Assembly: GCF_002197845.1 (NCBI RefSeq)
Contig: NZ_NIDE01000004.1
Span: 372,001 to 436,000 of the forward strand
DNA: 64,000 nucleotides
Direction of reading: 5' to 3'
Source of the DNA: Fimbriiglobus ruber
GTDB lineage: Bacteria > Planctomycetota > Planctomycetia > Gemmatales > Gemmataceae
In this document: piece after piece, positions 25,668 to 34,923 of the stretch
How the letters are laid out: every line of letters starts with the position of its first letter
Position numbering within the stretch: position 1 is the first letter of the stretch
Translations under genes and position numbers: made by a program
The notes under the pieces: generated by a model
Seen by the model: only the letters and a program-made list of their open reading frames with translations
What the model was told of the DNA's origin: nothing
The model's database searches: none

Positions 25668-26186
25668 GGCAGTCCTCCTGACCGCATGGGGCGATGGAAA
25701 CGCTCCGCAATCTAGCGGAGGTGAGGAGGGTATCGGAACTGCCGCCGGTCGATCGCGAGAAGGGTGGGTCGTACGGAATCTAACTACGACGTAGAGGGTT
25801 CCTACAATTGGCACATCGAGTACGACGAGCAGAGATTACCGTATGGGAAATTTTGCCCCATCTCATTTTTCGCGCCACGCATTAATATATAATCTGTAAA
25901 TAAATATACTGTTTGGTGCGAATTTTCTGAATAATTTAGCTTGTCGACCTACTTAACATGATAATATTTTGAAATATGTCATAGTGTATGCGGGATCGTT
26001 TTAGGGTCGAGACGAAACGTACACTGTCCCGAGTAGACAAAGGCTGATGCCGCCGACAAAAAGTCTGGGGTGAGAAATGCCTGCTTTCCCGGTGCGGGGT
26101 CACGGCGGAATCTCTCATTATTACCCCCACACAGTATAACACTTCCAAAGCTGCCTCAACGCCTCCCGTGTCCCAAGAGGGTTGTC
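25668..26186. other. Divergent promoter region between BBP7 and sulfatase genes
   Basis: About 520 bp without a supported gene. The middle (25855-25980) is AT-rich and includes TATAAT at 25888-25893, but no matching -35 was found. The sulfatase ribosome-binding site AAGAGGG (26175-26181) lies at the right edge. Confidence 0.5.
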
Positions 26187-27587
26187 ATGTCCGTTACCCG
26201 TTGCCTGGCCCTCGCCGTGCTTCTCTTGTCCGGTTCGGTCGCTCCCGCCGCCGAGAAGATGAACGTGTTGCTCATTGTCAGCGACGACCTGACCAACAAC
26301 ACGCTCAAGTGCTACGGGTCGGAGCTCGGCCGGTCGCCGAACATCGACAAGCTCGCCGCCCGGGGCGTCCGCTTCGACCGCGCGTACTGCCAGTTCCCGC
26401 TCTGCAACCCGAGCCGCTCGTCGTTCCTCACCGGGCTGCGGCCGGACACGCTCCGGGTGTACGAGAACACCACCCAGTTCCGCCAGAATAAGCCGGACGT
26501 ACAGACGCTGCCCCAAACGTTCCACAAGGCCGGGTACTTCGTCGCGCGGGTCGGAAAAATGTACCACTACGGGGTGCCGCTCCAGATCGGGACGGATGGC
26601 CTCGACGACAAGCCGTCCTGGGAACAGGTGATCAACCCGAAGGGCATCGACCGCACCGAACTCGACAAGGTGTTCACCCTCGAAAAGGGGCAGTACGGGG
26701 CGACGCTGAGCTGGTGGGCAGCGCCGGGGGCGGACGCCGAGCACACCGACGCCAAAACGGCCGACGCGGTGATCAAGTTGATGGCGGAGACCAAGGATCG
26801 CCCGTTCTTCCTCGGCTGCGGCTTCTTCCGCCCGCACACGCCGTACGTCGCCCCGAAGACCTACTTCGACCCGATCCCGGCCGACAAGTTTGCGCTCCCG
26901 GTCGTGCCGCCGGGCCACCGGCAGGCGGGGCCGGCGCCGGCGTTCACCAGCGCGAAAAAGGACCAGGACGCGATGACCGACGCCCAGCGCCGCGAGGCGC
27001 TCCAGGCGTACTACGCGTCCACGACGTTCATGGACGCCCAGGTCGGCCGCGTCCTCGACGCGCTGGAGCAGCTGAAGCTCGCCGACAAGACGATCGTCGT
27101 CTTCGTCAGCGACCACGGCTACCACCTCGGCGAGCACGGCCTCTGGCAGAAGATGAGTCTGTTCGAGAACTCGGCCCGCGTGCCGATGGTGATTCACGAC
27201 CCGCGGGCGAAGGGCAACGGCCGGGCGTGCGCGCGGCCGGTCGAGTTGGTCGACTTACACCCCACGCTCGCCGAGTTGGCCGACCTCCCGGCCCCGGCGA
27301 ACCTGGACGGCAAGAGCGTGAAGCCCCTCCTCGACGACCCCGCCGCGGCGTGGGACAAGCCGGCGTACACCCAGGTTCTGCGGGGTGGCGGCCCGAAGGC
27401 GAAGGTGCCCGGGTTCATGGGCCGCAGCGTCCGCACGGCCCGCTACCGGTACACCGAGTGGGACGGCGGCAAGAAGGGGACGCAACTCTTCGACTACGAC
27501 ACCGACCCGGCCGAATTGACCAACCTCGTGGGCGACGCGAAGCACGCGGACGTGGTGAAGCAGATGAAAGTGTTGCTACCGAAGTGA
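26187..27587 (+). CDS. Exported formylglycine-dependent sulfatase (iduronate-2-sulfatase-like)
   Basis: 466 residues with a signal peptide (about 22 residues, ending PAAE). It hydrolyses sulfate esters, probably of sulfated polysaccharides, in the periplasm or outside. The metal-binding D33-D34 in IVSDDL and the sulfatase signature C73-N-P-S-R77 are visible; Cys73 would be oxidised to formylglycine. Later motifs include GKMYHYGVP, GCGFFRPHTPYVAPKTYFD, VFVSDHGYHLGEHGLWQK and the C-terminal YDTDPAELTNL. This set, with ALQAYYASTTFMDAQVGRVLDAL, is typical of the iduronate-2-sulfatase-like branch abundant in planctomycetes. The start ATG 26187 has AAGAGGG upstream. No maturase is in the window. 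The natural substrate is not determinable. Confidence 0.93.
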   Translation: MSVTRCLALAVLLLSGSVAPAAEKMNVLLIVSDDLTNNTLKCYGSELGRSPNIDKLAARGVRFDRAYCQFPLCNPSRSSFLTGLRPDTLRVYENTTQFRQNKPDVQTLPQTFHKAGYFVARVGKMYHYGVPLQIGTDGLDDKPSWEQVINPKGIDRTELDKVFTLEKGQYGATLSWWAAPGADAEHTDAKTADAVIKLMAETKDRPFFLGCGFFRPHTPYVAPKTYFDPIPADKFALPVVPPGHRQAGPAPAFTSAKKDQDAMTDAQRREALQAYYASTTFMDAQVGRVLDALEQLKLADKTIVVFVSDHGYHLGEHGLWQKMSLFENSARVPMVIHDPRAKGNGRACARPVELVDLHPTLAELADLPAPANLDGKSVKPLLDDPAAAWDKPAYTQVLRGGGPKAKVPGFMGRSVRTARYRYTEWDGGKKGTQLFDYDTDPAELTNLVGDAKHADVVKQMKVLLPK

Positions 27588-27830
27588 GGCGCGACTTCCC
27601 ACGACTTCCCACGGGCCGCGACTTGTACCTGCTTGTCGTCGCTCTCCGGTTGCTGGCGATGGTGATCGAAAAATCGGGGCGGCGTGGCCGACTGGTTTTT
27701 ACAAAACAACCCAACCAGCCCCTGCCCGCCTCCGCTTGCCGGGGGAACTGAACCGCTCATCTGTGGGGTGTTGAGTGTGCGTTTTTCGGTCGCGTCATTA
27801 GGCAGTAGATTATTAGTCTAAAAGTGCATT

Positions 27831-28421
27831 ATGACAACTGGCGTAGATTGGCCTAGCCTTTTCGACCTGGACGCCAGTAGACCCAAACCCGGGTTGGGCG
27901 ATGCTGCCCTCGAGGAGTTCGTGCGGGAGATCGCCAGACCGCTGAATGACGAAGAGTTCAGCTACCTCTCGGGCCGCGTCCGACGTAATCCTTTCCGCCC
28001 GAGCGATCCCCGCTGGAAAACCTACGAGCCACCCGATCCCCTGGCGTGGCCGTGGCCGCAACGCCGCCCCCCGGACACCTACCTCGCTTTCCTGCGGTGG
28101 TCCAACGGCGGCGAGTTTTACGTAGGCGACCGGTTCATGGAATTCATTCCGGCCGAGGGTGTTCGCAACGATATGTTAGCTTGGCTCTTTCCCCGCTTTT
28201 ATCCTCATATTTTACCGTTCGCATTAATCGGAAGGAGATACTGGTACGGGTTCGACTTGCACGGCGGGAACGCGGACGACGAACCGCCAGTAGTGTTCGG
28301 AGCTTACCGGGCCACGAAACTTTCTTACGTACAAATTGCGGCTTCTTTTCGCGGGTGTTGCTCGGACCCGACTTCGGCGATTCGTCTATTTGAAGACTGC
28401 GAAAGCTCTGCGGTCATATGA
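27831..28421 (+). CDS. SMI1/KNR4 (SUKH)-like protein
   Basis: 196 residues, cytoplasmic, no signal peptide. The segment PDTYLAFLRWSNGGEFYVGDRFMEFIPAEGV, read in parts, has the SUKH core (P-x-x-Y-L-x-F-L-x-x-x-N-G-G-x-F). The later ILPFALIGRRYWYGFDL fits the usual L-x-F-A-x-x-G followed by a Phe-Asp strand, and the end matches the helix after the sheet. SUKH proteins often neutralise toxins of polymorphic toxin systems or serve as protein-binding modules. No toxin gene is adjacent, so this may be an orphan immunity protein or a housekeeping SUKH. GC content dips slightly in the middle (28170-28240). Confidence 0.65.
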   Translation: MTTGVDWPSLFDLDASRPKPGLGDAALEEFVREIARPLNDEEFSYLSGRVRRNPFRPSDPRWKTYEPPDPLAWPWPQRRPPDTYLAFLRWSNGGEFYVGDRFMEFIPAEGVRNDMLAWLFPRFYPHILPFALIGRRYWYGFDLHGGNADDEPPVVFGAYRATKLSYVQIAASFRGCCSDPTSAIRLFEDCESSAVI

Positions 28422-28634
28422 TTCGACACACGGCAAATGACGTGATGAGACTGCTCGCTGCGCGCGACGGCGGGCCGATGGCTGGCACTCGACGGCCGAT
28501 TCAAATGAAAATGGCGATTATTCGGGCGGCGATTGCCTCCGCCCGCGGCGAACTGAAGCGCGGAAGCTGACGGCCGGGCTGAGCGGGCGTAAGTTCACGT
28601 CCGGCCGTTTCATTCCTCTGGTTTTCCCTCCGAT

Positions 28635-29333
28635 ATGACCAGCGAATCTCTCGTCGTCTCGCCCGCCCCCGGCCCGCGTTCGGTCCGCACGGCGGACGGC
28701 AAAATCCTCGTCGCGCCGGACGACTGGACCCTGTTGCCGCCCGGCGACCCGGGGTTGACGCGGCGGGTGAAGGCGGCCGGGTCGACGTGGGTGGTTCAGG
28801 AGAAGCGCGGGCGGAAACTGTTTTCCCGCGGCGTCTGGGCACCCGCCGCAACAATCGCACGCATCCGGGCCGAACTCGACGCGGAGCGATCGACGGAGAA
28901 ATACGCCAAGCGCCGCGAGTCCGACGCGAAACGGCGGGACACCGCCCAGAACGACTACGTCGCCGAGTTCGCCGCGGCTGTACGCGAGTACCTGAACTTC
29001 GCGCCCCGGTACGCCGATTTGGCCGACCAACTCGCCCGGGCGGTGACCGCCCACGCCACGCCGGTGGGGAGCGGGACGGTCGCCCGGACGAAGCGAATTC
29101 CCGTGCAGGAGCGAGCCGAAGCCGCCGTCATTGCCTGGATGCGCCACCAGACCACGGCTTACGACTCGATGCACATCCCCCGGGTCAAGGGCGAGCGCCG
29201 CGAGGTCCGCCGGATGCTCGCGCAGAAATCGAAAGAGCTGCTCGCCCACTACCGCCGGGGTAGCGACCGTTCAGAAGGTGAGTGCCCGTTGCAGAAGGCG
29301 CTGGTTACTCAACCAGCGGCTGAAAGCACGTAA
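28635..29333 (+). CDS. DUF2293 domain-containing protein
   Basis: 232 residues, cytoplasmic and rich in Arg and Lys. The N-terminal half (LVAPDDWTLLPPGDPGLTRRVKAAG, with a tail WVVQEKRGRKLFSRGVWAP) is followed by a basic helix (AELDAERSTEKYAKRR). The C-terminal half carries the DUF2293-like block IPVQERAEAAVIAWMRHQTTAYDSM...RREVRRMLAQKSKELLAHYR. The family has no established function; the basic character suggests nucleic-acid contact. The ATG at 28635 is preferred, though no strong ribosome-binding site is seen. It stands alone between the SUKH gene and the kinase gene. Confidence 0.7.
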   Translation: MTSESLVVSPAPGPRSVRTADGKILVAPDDWTLLPPGDPGLTRRVKAAGSTWVVQEKRGRKLFSRGVWAPAATIARIRAELDAERSTEKYAKRRESDAKRRDTAQNDYVAEFAAAVREYLNFAPRYADLADQLARAVTAHATPVGSGTVARTKRIPVQERAEAAVIAWMRHQTTAYDSMHIPRVKGERREVRRMLAQKSKELLAHYRRGSDRSEGECPLQKALVTQPAAEST

Positions 29334-29515
29334 TACGTGAACGCCCGCGGTTCCCAAGTCGAGCGATTCAGCTGCCCGATGAGAATCGGCCTCTGGAGCC
29401 GCGGGGCATTTCGTCCGGGTTCCTTAGCCGAAACTTCACATTTACTACGCAGTCGGAATATACGCTAGGCGTCATCGTGCGGACCTCCGCCCCTACGCTT
29501 CGCAAGACGTGACCG

Positions 29516-32149
29516 ATGAGCTCGCCTACTACGTCCGAAGACTTCTTGGCCCTCGTCGAGCGGAGCGGGCTCCTTCCGGTCGAAGTCGTGGCCGAGTACG
29601 CCGACCGCGCGCAGGCCGGCGACCCGGACCTGGAGACGACGGCCGGTCTCGCCAAGCGGCTCGTCCGCGAACGTCTCCTTACGCCGTTCCAGGCCCGTCA
29701 GTTCCTGCACGGCCGGTATCGCGGGTTTTTCCTCTCGGACAAGTACAAGATTCTGGAATTACTCGGGGCCGGGGGCATGGGACGGGTGCTCCTGTGTGAA
29801 CACCTCGTTCTGCAGCGGTTGGTCGCCGTCAAGGTTCTGCACCTTGGCAACGAGCCGGCCCCGGGCGTCGTCGAGCGGTTCTTGCGCGAGGCCCGCGTCG
29901 CGGCCTCGCTCGATCACCCGAACATCGTTCGCACGTTCGACGCCGACCGCGGCCCGGTCGGGCCGTTCATGGTCATGGAATACGTGGACGGAACCAACCT
30001 GCACCAGATCGCCTCGCAACACGGCCCGCTGTCCGTCGAGCGGGCCGGGAATTTCGTCTGGCAGGCCGCCTGCGGCCTCCAACACGCCCACGCCGCCGGG
30101 CTGATCCACCGCGACATCAAGCCGGGCAACTTCCTCCTGGACCGGACCGGCACCGTCAAGGTACTCGACCTCGGGCTCGCCAGATTCTTCGACGACGGAA
30201 AGAACGACAACCTGACCGCGAAATTCGACGACAGCAGCATCATCGGCACCGTCGATTACATCGCCCCCGAGCAGGCCATCGATTCGAGCGCGGTCGACAT
30301 CCGGGCCGACATCTACGGGCTCGGTTGCACGTTCTACTACCTGCTAACCGGCCGCTCGCCGTTCGAAGAAAAAACGGCCGCCCAAAAGCTCCTCGCCCAC
30401 CAGACGCAGGAACCGCCTTCGATCCTCGGATGCCGCCCGGACGTGCCGCACGAAGTCGTCGAAGTGATCGCGCGGATGATGAAGAAGAAGCCCGCGGACC
30501 GCTTCCAGACGCCGGCCGAGGTTCTCAGCACGCTTTCGCAATGGGCGGGCCGGGCGCCGGCACCGCCGCCGGAAGAAATGCCGCGGATTCTCCCCTCCGC
30601 GTACCGCCTCGGCCTTTGCCCGCCCCCGAGCGAGGCCGGCACGGCGTCCGGCATCACCCCGTCCCTCGGGTCGTCCGGCGCGTCGACCATGGGCCCGAGT
30701 ATGCGGATCGGGCCGGTGACGGGGCGCCTTCCCAAAACGCGCGTTTCGCAAGTCCAGCAGCCGGCGTCGGACCGATTTCGCGGCCCGCCGTCGCGGCGGA
30801 TGTCGCCGCCGTCCGGCGGGGTCCGTGCGAAATCTGGCGGCACAGACGCTTACCGACCCGCCCCGGCCCCCCCTCCTGAAGAAGTACACGAAGAACCGGC
30901 CGACGACGTGGACGCGCCCGCCCGCCCCTCCCTGGCCCAGAACAAGCTGTTCATCCCGATCCTCGCCGCCGCGGTCGCCGTTGTGGTGGTGGCCGCGGGT
31001 CTGGCCGTGCTCGCCGCGTACATCCCGGCCATCAACCCGTTCCAACCGTCTACGGTCACCCGGCCGACCGGCCCCGGTCCAGGGATCAACCACACGGTCC
31101 CCAGCGGGCGGACCGAAGGCCCTCCGCCCCCCGTTGCCCAGACCGGCCCGGCGCTCCCCGCCGGCGGGTCGTCGTTCATCAAGCCGCTGATGAACGAGTG
31201 GGCCAAGAGCTACGAGAAACAATACGGCACCAAGATCTCTTACGAGGGCACGGGATCGGGGGCCGGCGTCCAGAAGATGATCTACGGGAACTATTTATTC
31301 GGTTGCACCGACGCCCCTATGGACAACGCGCAGACTCGCCAGGCCGACTCGCAGGGCGGGCACGTCGTCCACATTCCGCTGGTCATGGGGGCTGTTGCCC
31401 CCACCTACAACTTGCCCGATATCAAAGTGCCGCTCAAGTTTACCGGCCCGGTTCTGGCGAAAATCTACCTCGGCACGATCCGGAAGTGGAATGACAAGGC
31501 GATCGAAGCCTGCAACGCCGGAATCGCTCTTCCGGACCAGGAAATCGTCGTAGTTCGCCGGGTCGGGGAAAGCGGGACGACGTTTATTTGGACCGAGTAC
31601 CTTTCCAAAGTCAGCGCGGAATGGAAAACCAAAGTCGGGGCGAAGACCAACCCGGATTGGCCGGCGCTGCCCGACGGGAAACCGCTCGGGCCGGACGCCA
31701 AGAACAGCGACGGGGTGGCCCGTGAAGTGAACAAGACGACCGGGGCGATCGGGTACGTGGAAATGACGTTTGCCCTCAGCAACGGGCTCCCGGTCGGGCT
31801 GGTGAAAAACGCCGAGGGCGAATACATGGCGCCGACCCCCGCGAGCGTGACCGCGGCAGCCGCGGCCTCGCTCGGGACCATTCCGAGCGATTTGAAATTC
31901 TCCCTGACGGACGCCCCGGGGAAAGATTCTTACCCGATCGCCGGAACGACGTGGGCGGTCCTTTACCTGAAGCAACCGGAGCCGCATCCGGGCGAGCCGG
32001 GTGGCAAAATGGCCGAGATGATCAAGTTCCTCCGGTGGGCCACCACGGAAGGCCAGAAAGACGCGGCCAAACTCCACTACGCGCCGCTGCCCGCGGAATT
32101 GAAGCCGATGATCGACGAATCACTGAAGAAAGTCACTCAGGGCAAGTAA
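29516..32149 (+). CDS. Transmembrane Ser/Thr protein kinase fused to a PstS-type phosphate-binding domain
   Basis: 877 residues. A ~70-residue N-terminal helical region precedes a complete kinase domain (~76-345): Gly loop GAGGMG (84-89), VAVK Lys106, HRDIKPGN (His198, Asp200, Asn205), DLG in place of DFG (218-220) and APEQ (250-253). A Pro/Ser-rich juxtamembrane linker (345-475) leads to one membrane helix (~478-503). A Pro/Thr linker and a full phosphate-binding-protein domain (~545-870) follow: GGSSF (550-554) at the first phosphate loop, CTDAP (597-601) equivalent to SSDAP, and RVGESGTTFIWTEYL around 682-694, equivalent to the R-x-D-G-S-G-T-T ligand loop with Asp replaced by Glu685. The sensor would be outside and the kinase inside, so the protein probably couples external phosphate to phosphorylation. 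It is monocistronic; no pst transporter genes are nearby. Both domains are firm; the signalling role is inferred. Confidence 0.93.
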   Translation: MSSPTTSEDFLALVERSGLLPVEVVAEYADRAQAGDPDLETTAGLAKRLVRERLLTPFQARQFLHGRYRGFFLSDKYKILELLGAGGMGRVLLCEHLVLQRLVAVKVLHLGNEPAPGVVERFLREARVAASLDHPNIVRTFDADRGPVGPFMVMEYVDGTNLHQIASQHGPLSVERAGNFVWQAACGLQHAHAAGLIHRDIKPGNFLLDRTGTVKVLDLGLARFFDDGKNDNLTAKFDDSSIIGTVDYIAPEQAIDSSAVDIRADIYGLGCTFYYLLTGRSPFEEKTAAQKLLAHQTQEPPSILGCRPDVPHEVVEVIARMMKKKPADRFQTPAEVLSTLSQWAGRAPAPPPEEMPRILPSAYRLGLCPPPSEAGTASGITPSLGSSGASTMGPSMRIGPVTGRLPKTRVSQVQQPASDRFRGPPSRRMSPPSGGVRAKSGGTDAYRPAPAPPPEEVHEEPADDVDAPARPSLAQNKLFIPILAAAVAVVVVAAGLAVLAAYIPAINPFQPSTVTRPTGPGPGINHTVPSGRTEGPPPPVAQTGPALPAGGSSFIKPLMNEWAKSYEKQYGTKISYEGTGSGAGVQKMIYGNYLFGCTDAPMDNAQTRQADSQGGHVVHIPLVMGAVAPTYNLPDIKVPLKFTGPVLAKIYLGTIRKWNDKAIEACNAGIALPDQEIVVVRRVGESGTTFIWTEYLSKVSAEWKTKVGAKTNPDWPALPDGKPLGPDAKNSDGVAREVNKTTGAIGYVEMTFALSNGLPVGLVKNAEGEYMAPTPASVTAAAAASLGTIPSDLKFSLTDAPGKDSYPIAGTTWAVLYLKQPEPHPGEPGGKMAEMIKFLRWATTEGQKDAAKLHYAPLPAELKPMIDESLKKVTQGK

Positions 32150-32415
32150 TCGCTTCGCCACGACACCAGGCCGCCATCTACCTTTCGCGCTGAGCAAGAG
32201 GGCTCCGGTCTTTTATCATTCTTCTTTTTTCATTTCTTTCTTGCTCGGCGTGATCTTTTAACAAACAATTGGGTCGCATTCGCGGTGCTATCTGAACATA
32301 AACCGGCAGACGATCGGTGGTCGGGCTTGCCGGTTGGTTCTGGTGCGTGCTAGGATTTCGCTCCTGGCTTTTAACACTACCGACCCTCCTTGTGTTGAGG
32401 GAGCGAGAGTCTTGG

Positions 32416-33348
32416 ATGCAGTGCTTAGTCACCGGCTGCGCCGGGTTCATTGGGTCTCACCTGTGCGAGCGATTACTGACGGACGGGCACCGCGTCACCG
32501 GTGTGGATTGTTTCACCGCTTACTACGCCCGGCCGCTCAAGGAACAGAACCTATCCGGGTTCCGTAACCACCCGAATTTCACCTTCCACGAAGTCGACCT
32601 CAGCACCGACCCGCTGACCGCCGTGACGGCCAGGACGGAGGTCGTCTTCCACCTCGCCGCGTACCCGGGCCTGGTTAAAAGTTGGACGGACTTCGACCTC
32701 TACAACCGGCACAACCTCACGGCCACCCAGCGGTTGTTGGAAGCCGTGCGGGGCGAATCTCAACTCAAGAAATTCGTGTACGCGAGTACGTCGTCCGTGT
32801 ACGGCAAATTCGCGTCGGGCGACGAATCATTACCGACGCGGCCGAGTTCGCCTTACGGGATTACGAAACTGGCCGGCGAACAACTCGCGCGGGTCTACCT
32901 GGACGAGTTCGACGTGCCGACGGTCGTCCTCCGGTTCTTCAGCGTGTACGGCCCCCGGCAACGACCGGACATGGGGTACAACCTGTTCATCGACGCGGTT
33001 CTGCGGGGGAATGCGATCAAACTGACCGGCGACGGCCTCCAGGTCCGCGGCAACACTTACGTCGCCGACTGCGTGGAAGCCACGCAGCGGGCCGGATTTC
33101 ACGCCATGCCGGGCGAGGTGTTCAACCTCGGCGGCGGAGAACTGACCACGATCATCGACGCGATTCACAAAATCGAGCGGATCGTCGGCCGGCCGGCCGT
33201 CATCGAGCGCTACCCGAATCGCAAGGGCGACCAACTGGCGACCGGCGCCGACGTGACCAAGCTCTTCCGCCACCTGGGCTGGAAACCGACGACCGATCTG
33301 GAGGAAGGTCTGACCCGTCAGGTAGAATGGCAGCGGTCGCGTTTGTAA
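32416..33348 (+). CDS. NAD-dependent sugar-nucleotide epimerase/dehydratase (extended SDR)
   Basis: 310 residues from ATG 32416; the upstream frame to 32317 is not supported. The NAD-binding GCAGFIG (7-13), STSSVYG (Ser around 125-126), catalytic Tyr147 and Lys151 in YGITK, and the RFFSVYGPRQRPDMG block identify an extended SDR of the UDP-glucose/UDP-glucuronate 4-epimerase group. It likely interconverts UDP-sugars for surface polysaccharide synthesis in the cytoplasm. It is the first gene of a same-strand cassette with a CapK-like ligase and a GT2 glycosyltransferase. The exact substrate cannot be read from the sequence. Confidence 0.9.
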   Translation: MQCLVTGCAGFIGSHLCERLLTDGHRVTGVDCFTAYYARPLKEQNLSGFRNHPNFTFHEVDLSTDPLTAVTARTEVVFHLAAYPGLVKSWTDFDLYNRHNLTATQRLLEAVRGESQLKKFVYASTSSVYGKFASGDESLPTRPSSPYGITKLAGEQLARVYLDEFDVPTVVLRFFSVYGPRQRPDMGYNLFIDAVLRGNAIKLTGDGLQVRGNTYVADCVEATQRAGFHAMPGEVFNLGGGELTTIIDAIHKIERIVGRPAVIERYPNRKGDQLATGADVTKLFRHLGWKPTTDLEEGLTRQVEWQRSRL

Positions 33349-33540
33349 CGGACACGAGCCGTCGTAGAGCAGTGACGTGATCCTGAATCGCGGTCGCCGG
33401 CGTTCTTCACCCTGAAAGGGTGCAAGTTCTCAGCCCAGGGCAACGCCCTGGGAAGACCGCCCGCTGGAAGGCAGCCCGCCTCGGGATTCACCCGCTGGAC
33501 GGGCCGTGTCGTTCCCTTGATTGCTTTACCCGGGGCACGG

Positions 33541-34923
33541 ATGCTCGACACCTTGAATCGCCACGTCGTCCAGCCGCTCGTCGCCATGCGGCGGCGGAGC
33601 CGGCACCTGGAATTCCTGCGGCACCTCGAACGTACCCAGTTCGACCCGCCGGAAGTCGTCAAAGCGCGGCAACTTCGGATGCTGCGGCGGACCCTCCAGC
33701 ACGCATTCGACACCGTCCCCTATTACCATCGCACGTGGGCGGCCGCCGGGGTTCACCCGGCCGACATCGGGTCGCTCGACGACCTCCGGCACTTCCCGGT
33801 CGTCAGCAAGGCCGACATCCGCGAACGCGGCACGGAGATGGTGTCGCGGGCGTACAACCCGGCGAAGTTGCGCGTCAAGCGGACGTCCGGTTCGACTGGC
33901 GTACCGCTCACCATCCGGCTCGACGAGCGCGGGGCCCAGTGGAAGTACGCTTGTACCCTCCGGGCCGACGAGTGGTCCGGCTGGCGGCGCGGGCAGCGGG
34001 TCGCGAAGGTCTGGGGTAACCCGGAGTACCGGCATTTCGGCCTCCGCGGCCGGGTCACGAATCACCTCGTCGACCGCGCCGTTTATCTCGACACCTGCCA
34101 CCTGACCGAAGCCCGGATCAGTGAGTTCGTCGCCGAGGTTCGTCGGCACCGGCCGGGCCTCATCTTCGGCCACGCCCACTCGCTCTACCTGCTCGCCTGT
34201 CAGCTGAAGAAGTCCGGCGTTCGTGACATTCGCCCGAACGGAATTATCTCGACCGCGATGCCGCTGTACGACTGGCAGCGAACTGTCATCGAAGACGTGT
34301 TCGGCGCCCCCGCGACGAATCGGTACGGGTGCGAGGAAGTGAGCCTCATCGCCTGCGAATGCGAGCAGCACCGCGGGATGCACGTGGCGGCCGAGTCGGT
34401 CTACACGGAGGTGCTGCCCGCAACCGCGCCCGCGTCGAAGGACGCGGACGGGAGCGTCGCCGGCAAACTCGTCGTGACCGACCTCTCGAACTTCGCCATG
34501 CCGTTGATCCGGTACCAGATCGGCGACGTGGTCACGGCGTCTACCCGGCCGTGCGCCTGCGGTCGCGGGCTGCCATTGCTGGAACGCGTGGAAGGACGGG
34601 ATGCGGATTACGTAGTCACGCCATCGGGCGGGCTCGTCTCCGGGATCTCGTTGACCGAAAACTTCGCGCTGCTTATTACCGGCGCAGCCCAGGTCCAGAT
34701 CGTTCAGGAGACCGTGACGTACTTGCGCATCCGCATGGTGAAGGATCAAACCTTCTCGGATACCAGTCTAAAGCAGATCGAGAAACTGGTTCGCGACACG
34801 TTCGGGCCGGCGATGCGGTACGACATGGAGTTCGTCGACCTGATCCCGCAAGAGCCGTCGGGCAAATACCGGTTCTGCATTTCGAAGGTGCTGGCGGATC
34901 ACCTGACGGCGCTGTCGATATGA
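33541..34923 (+). CDS. CapK/phenylacetate-CoA-ligase-like adenylate-forming enzyme
   Basis: 460 residues from ATG 33541; a TTG at 33517 would add eight residues. The adenylation motif TSGSTG (115-120) follows the helical N-terminus with VPYYHRTW, typical of CapK-like proteins. Later segments include FGHAHSLYLLACQL, a Y-G-C-E-E-V AMP-binding-like motif, a Cys-rich CACGRGLPLLERVEGR and FVDLIPQEPSGKYRF with the late catalytic-Lys region. CapK-like enzymes occur in capsule and polysaccharide clusters and probably activate acyl groups for transfer to sugars. The stop codon overlaps the ATG of the next gene (ATGA), showing translational coupling to the GT2 gene. The acyl substrate is unknown. Confidence 0.85.
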   Translation: MLDTLNRHVVQPLVAMRRRSRHLEFLRHLERTQFDPPEVVKARQLRMLRRTLQHAFDTVPYYHRTWAAAGVHPADIGSLDDLRHFPVVSKADIRERGTEMVSRAYNPAKLRVKRTSGSTGVPLTIRLDERGAQWKYACTLRADEWSGWRRGQRVAKVWGNPEYRHFGLRGRVTNHLVDRAVYLDTCHLTEARISEFVAEVRRHRPGLIFGHAHSLYLLACQLKKSGVRDIRPNGIISTAMPLYDWQRTVIEDVFGAPATNRYGCEEVSLIACECEQHRGMHVAAESVYTEVLPATAPASKDADGSVAGKLVVTDLSNFAMPLIRYQIGDVVTASTRPCACGRGLPLLERVEGRDADYVVTPSGGLVSGISLTENFALLITGAAQVQIVQETVTYLRIRMVKDQTFSDTSLKQIEKLVRDTFGPAMRYDMEFVDLIPQEPSGKYRFCISKVLADHLTALSI

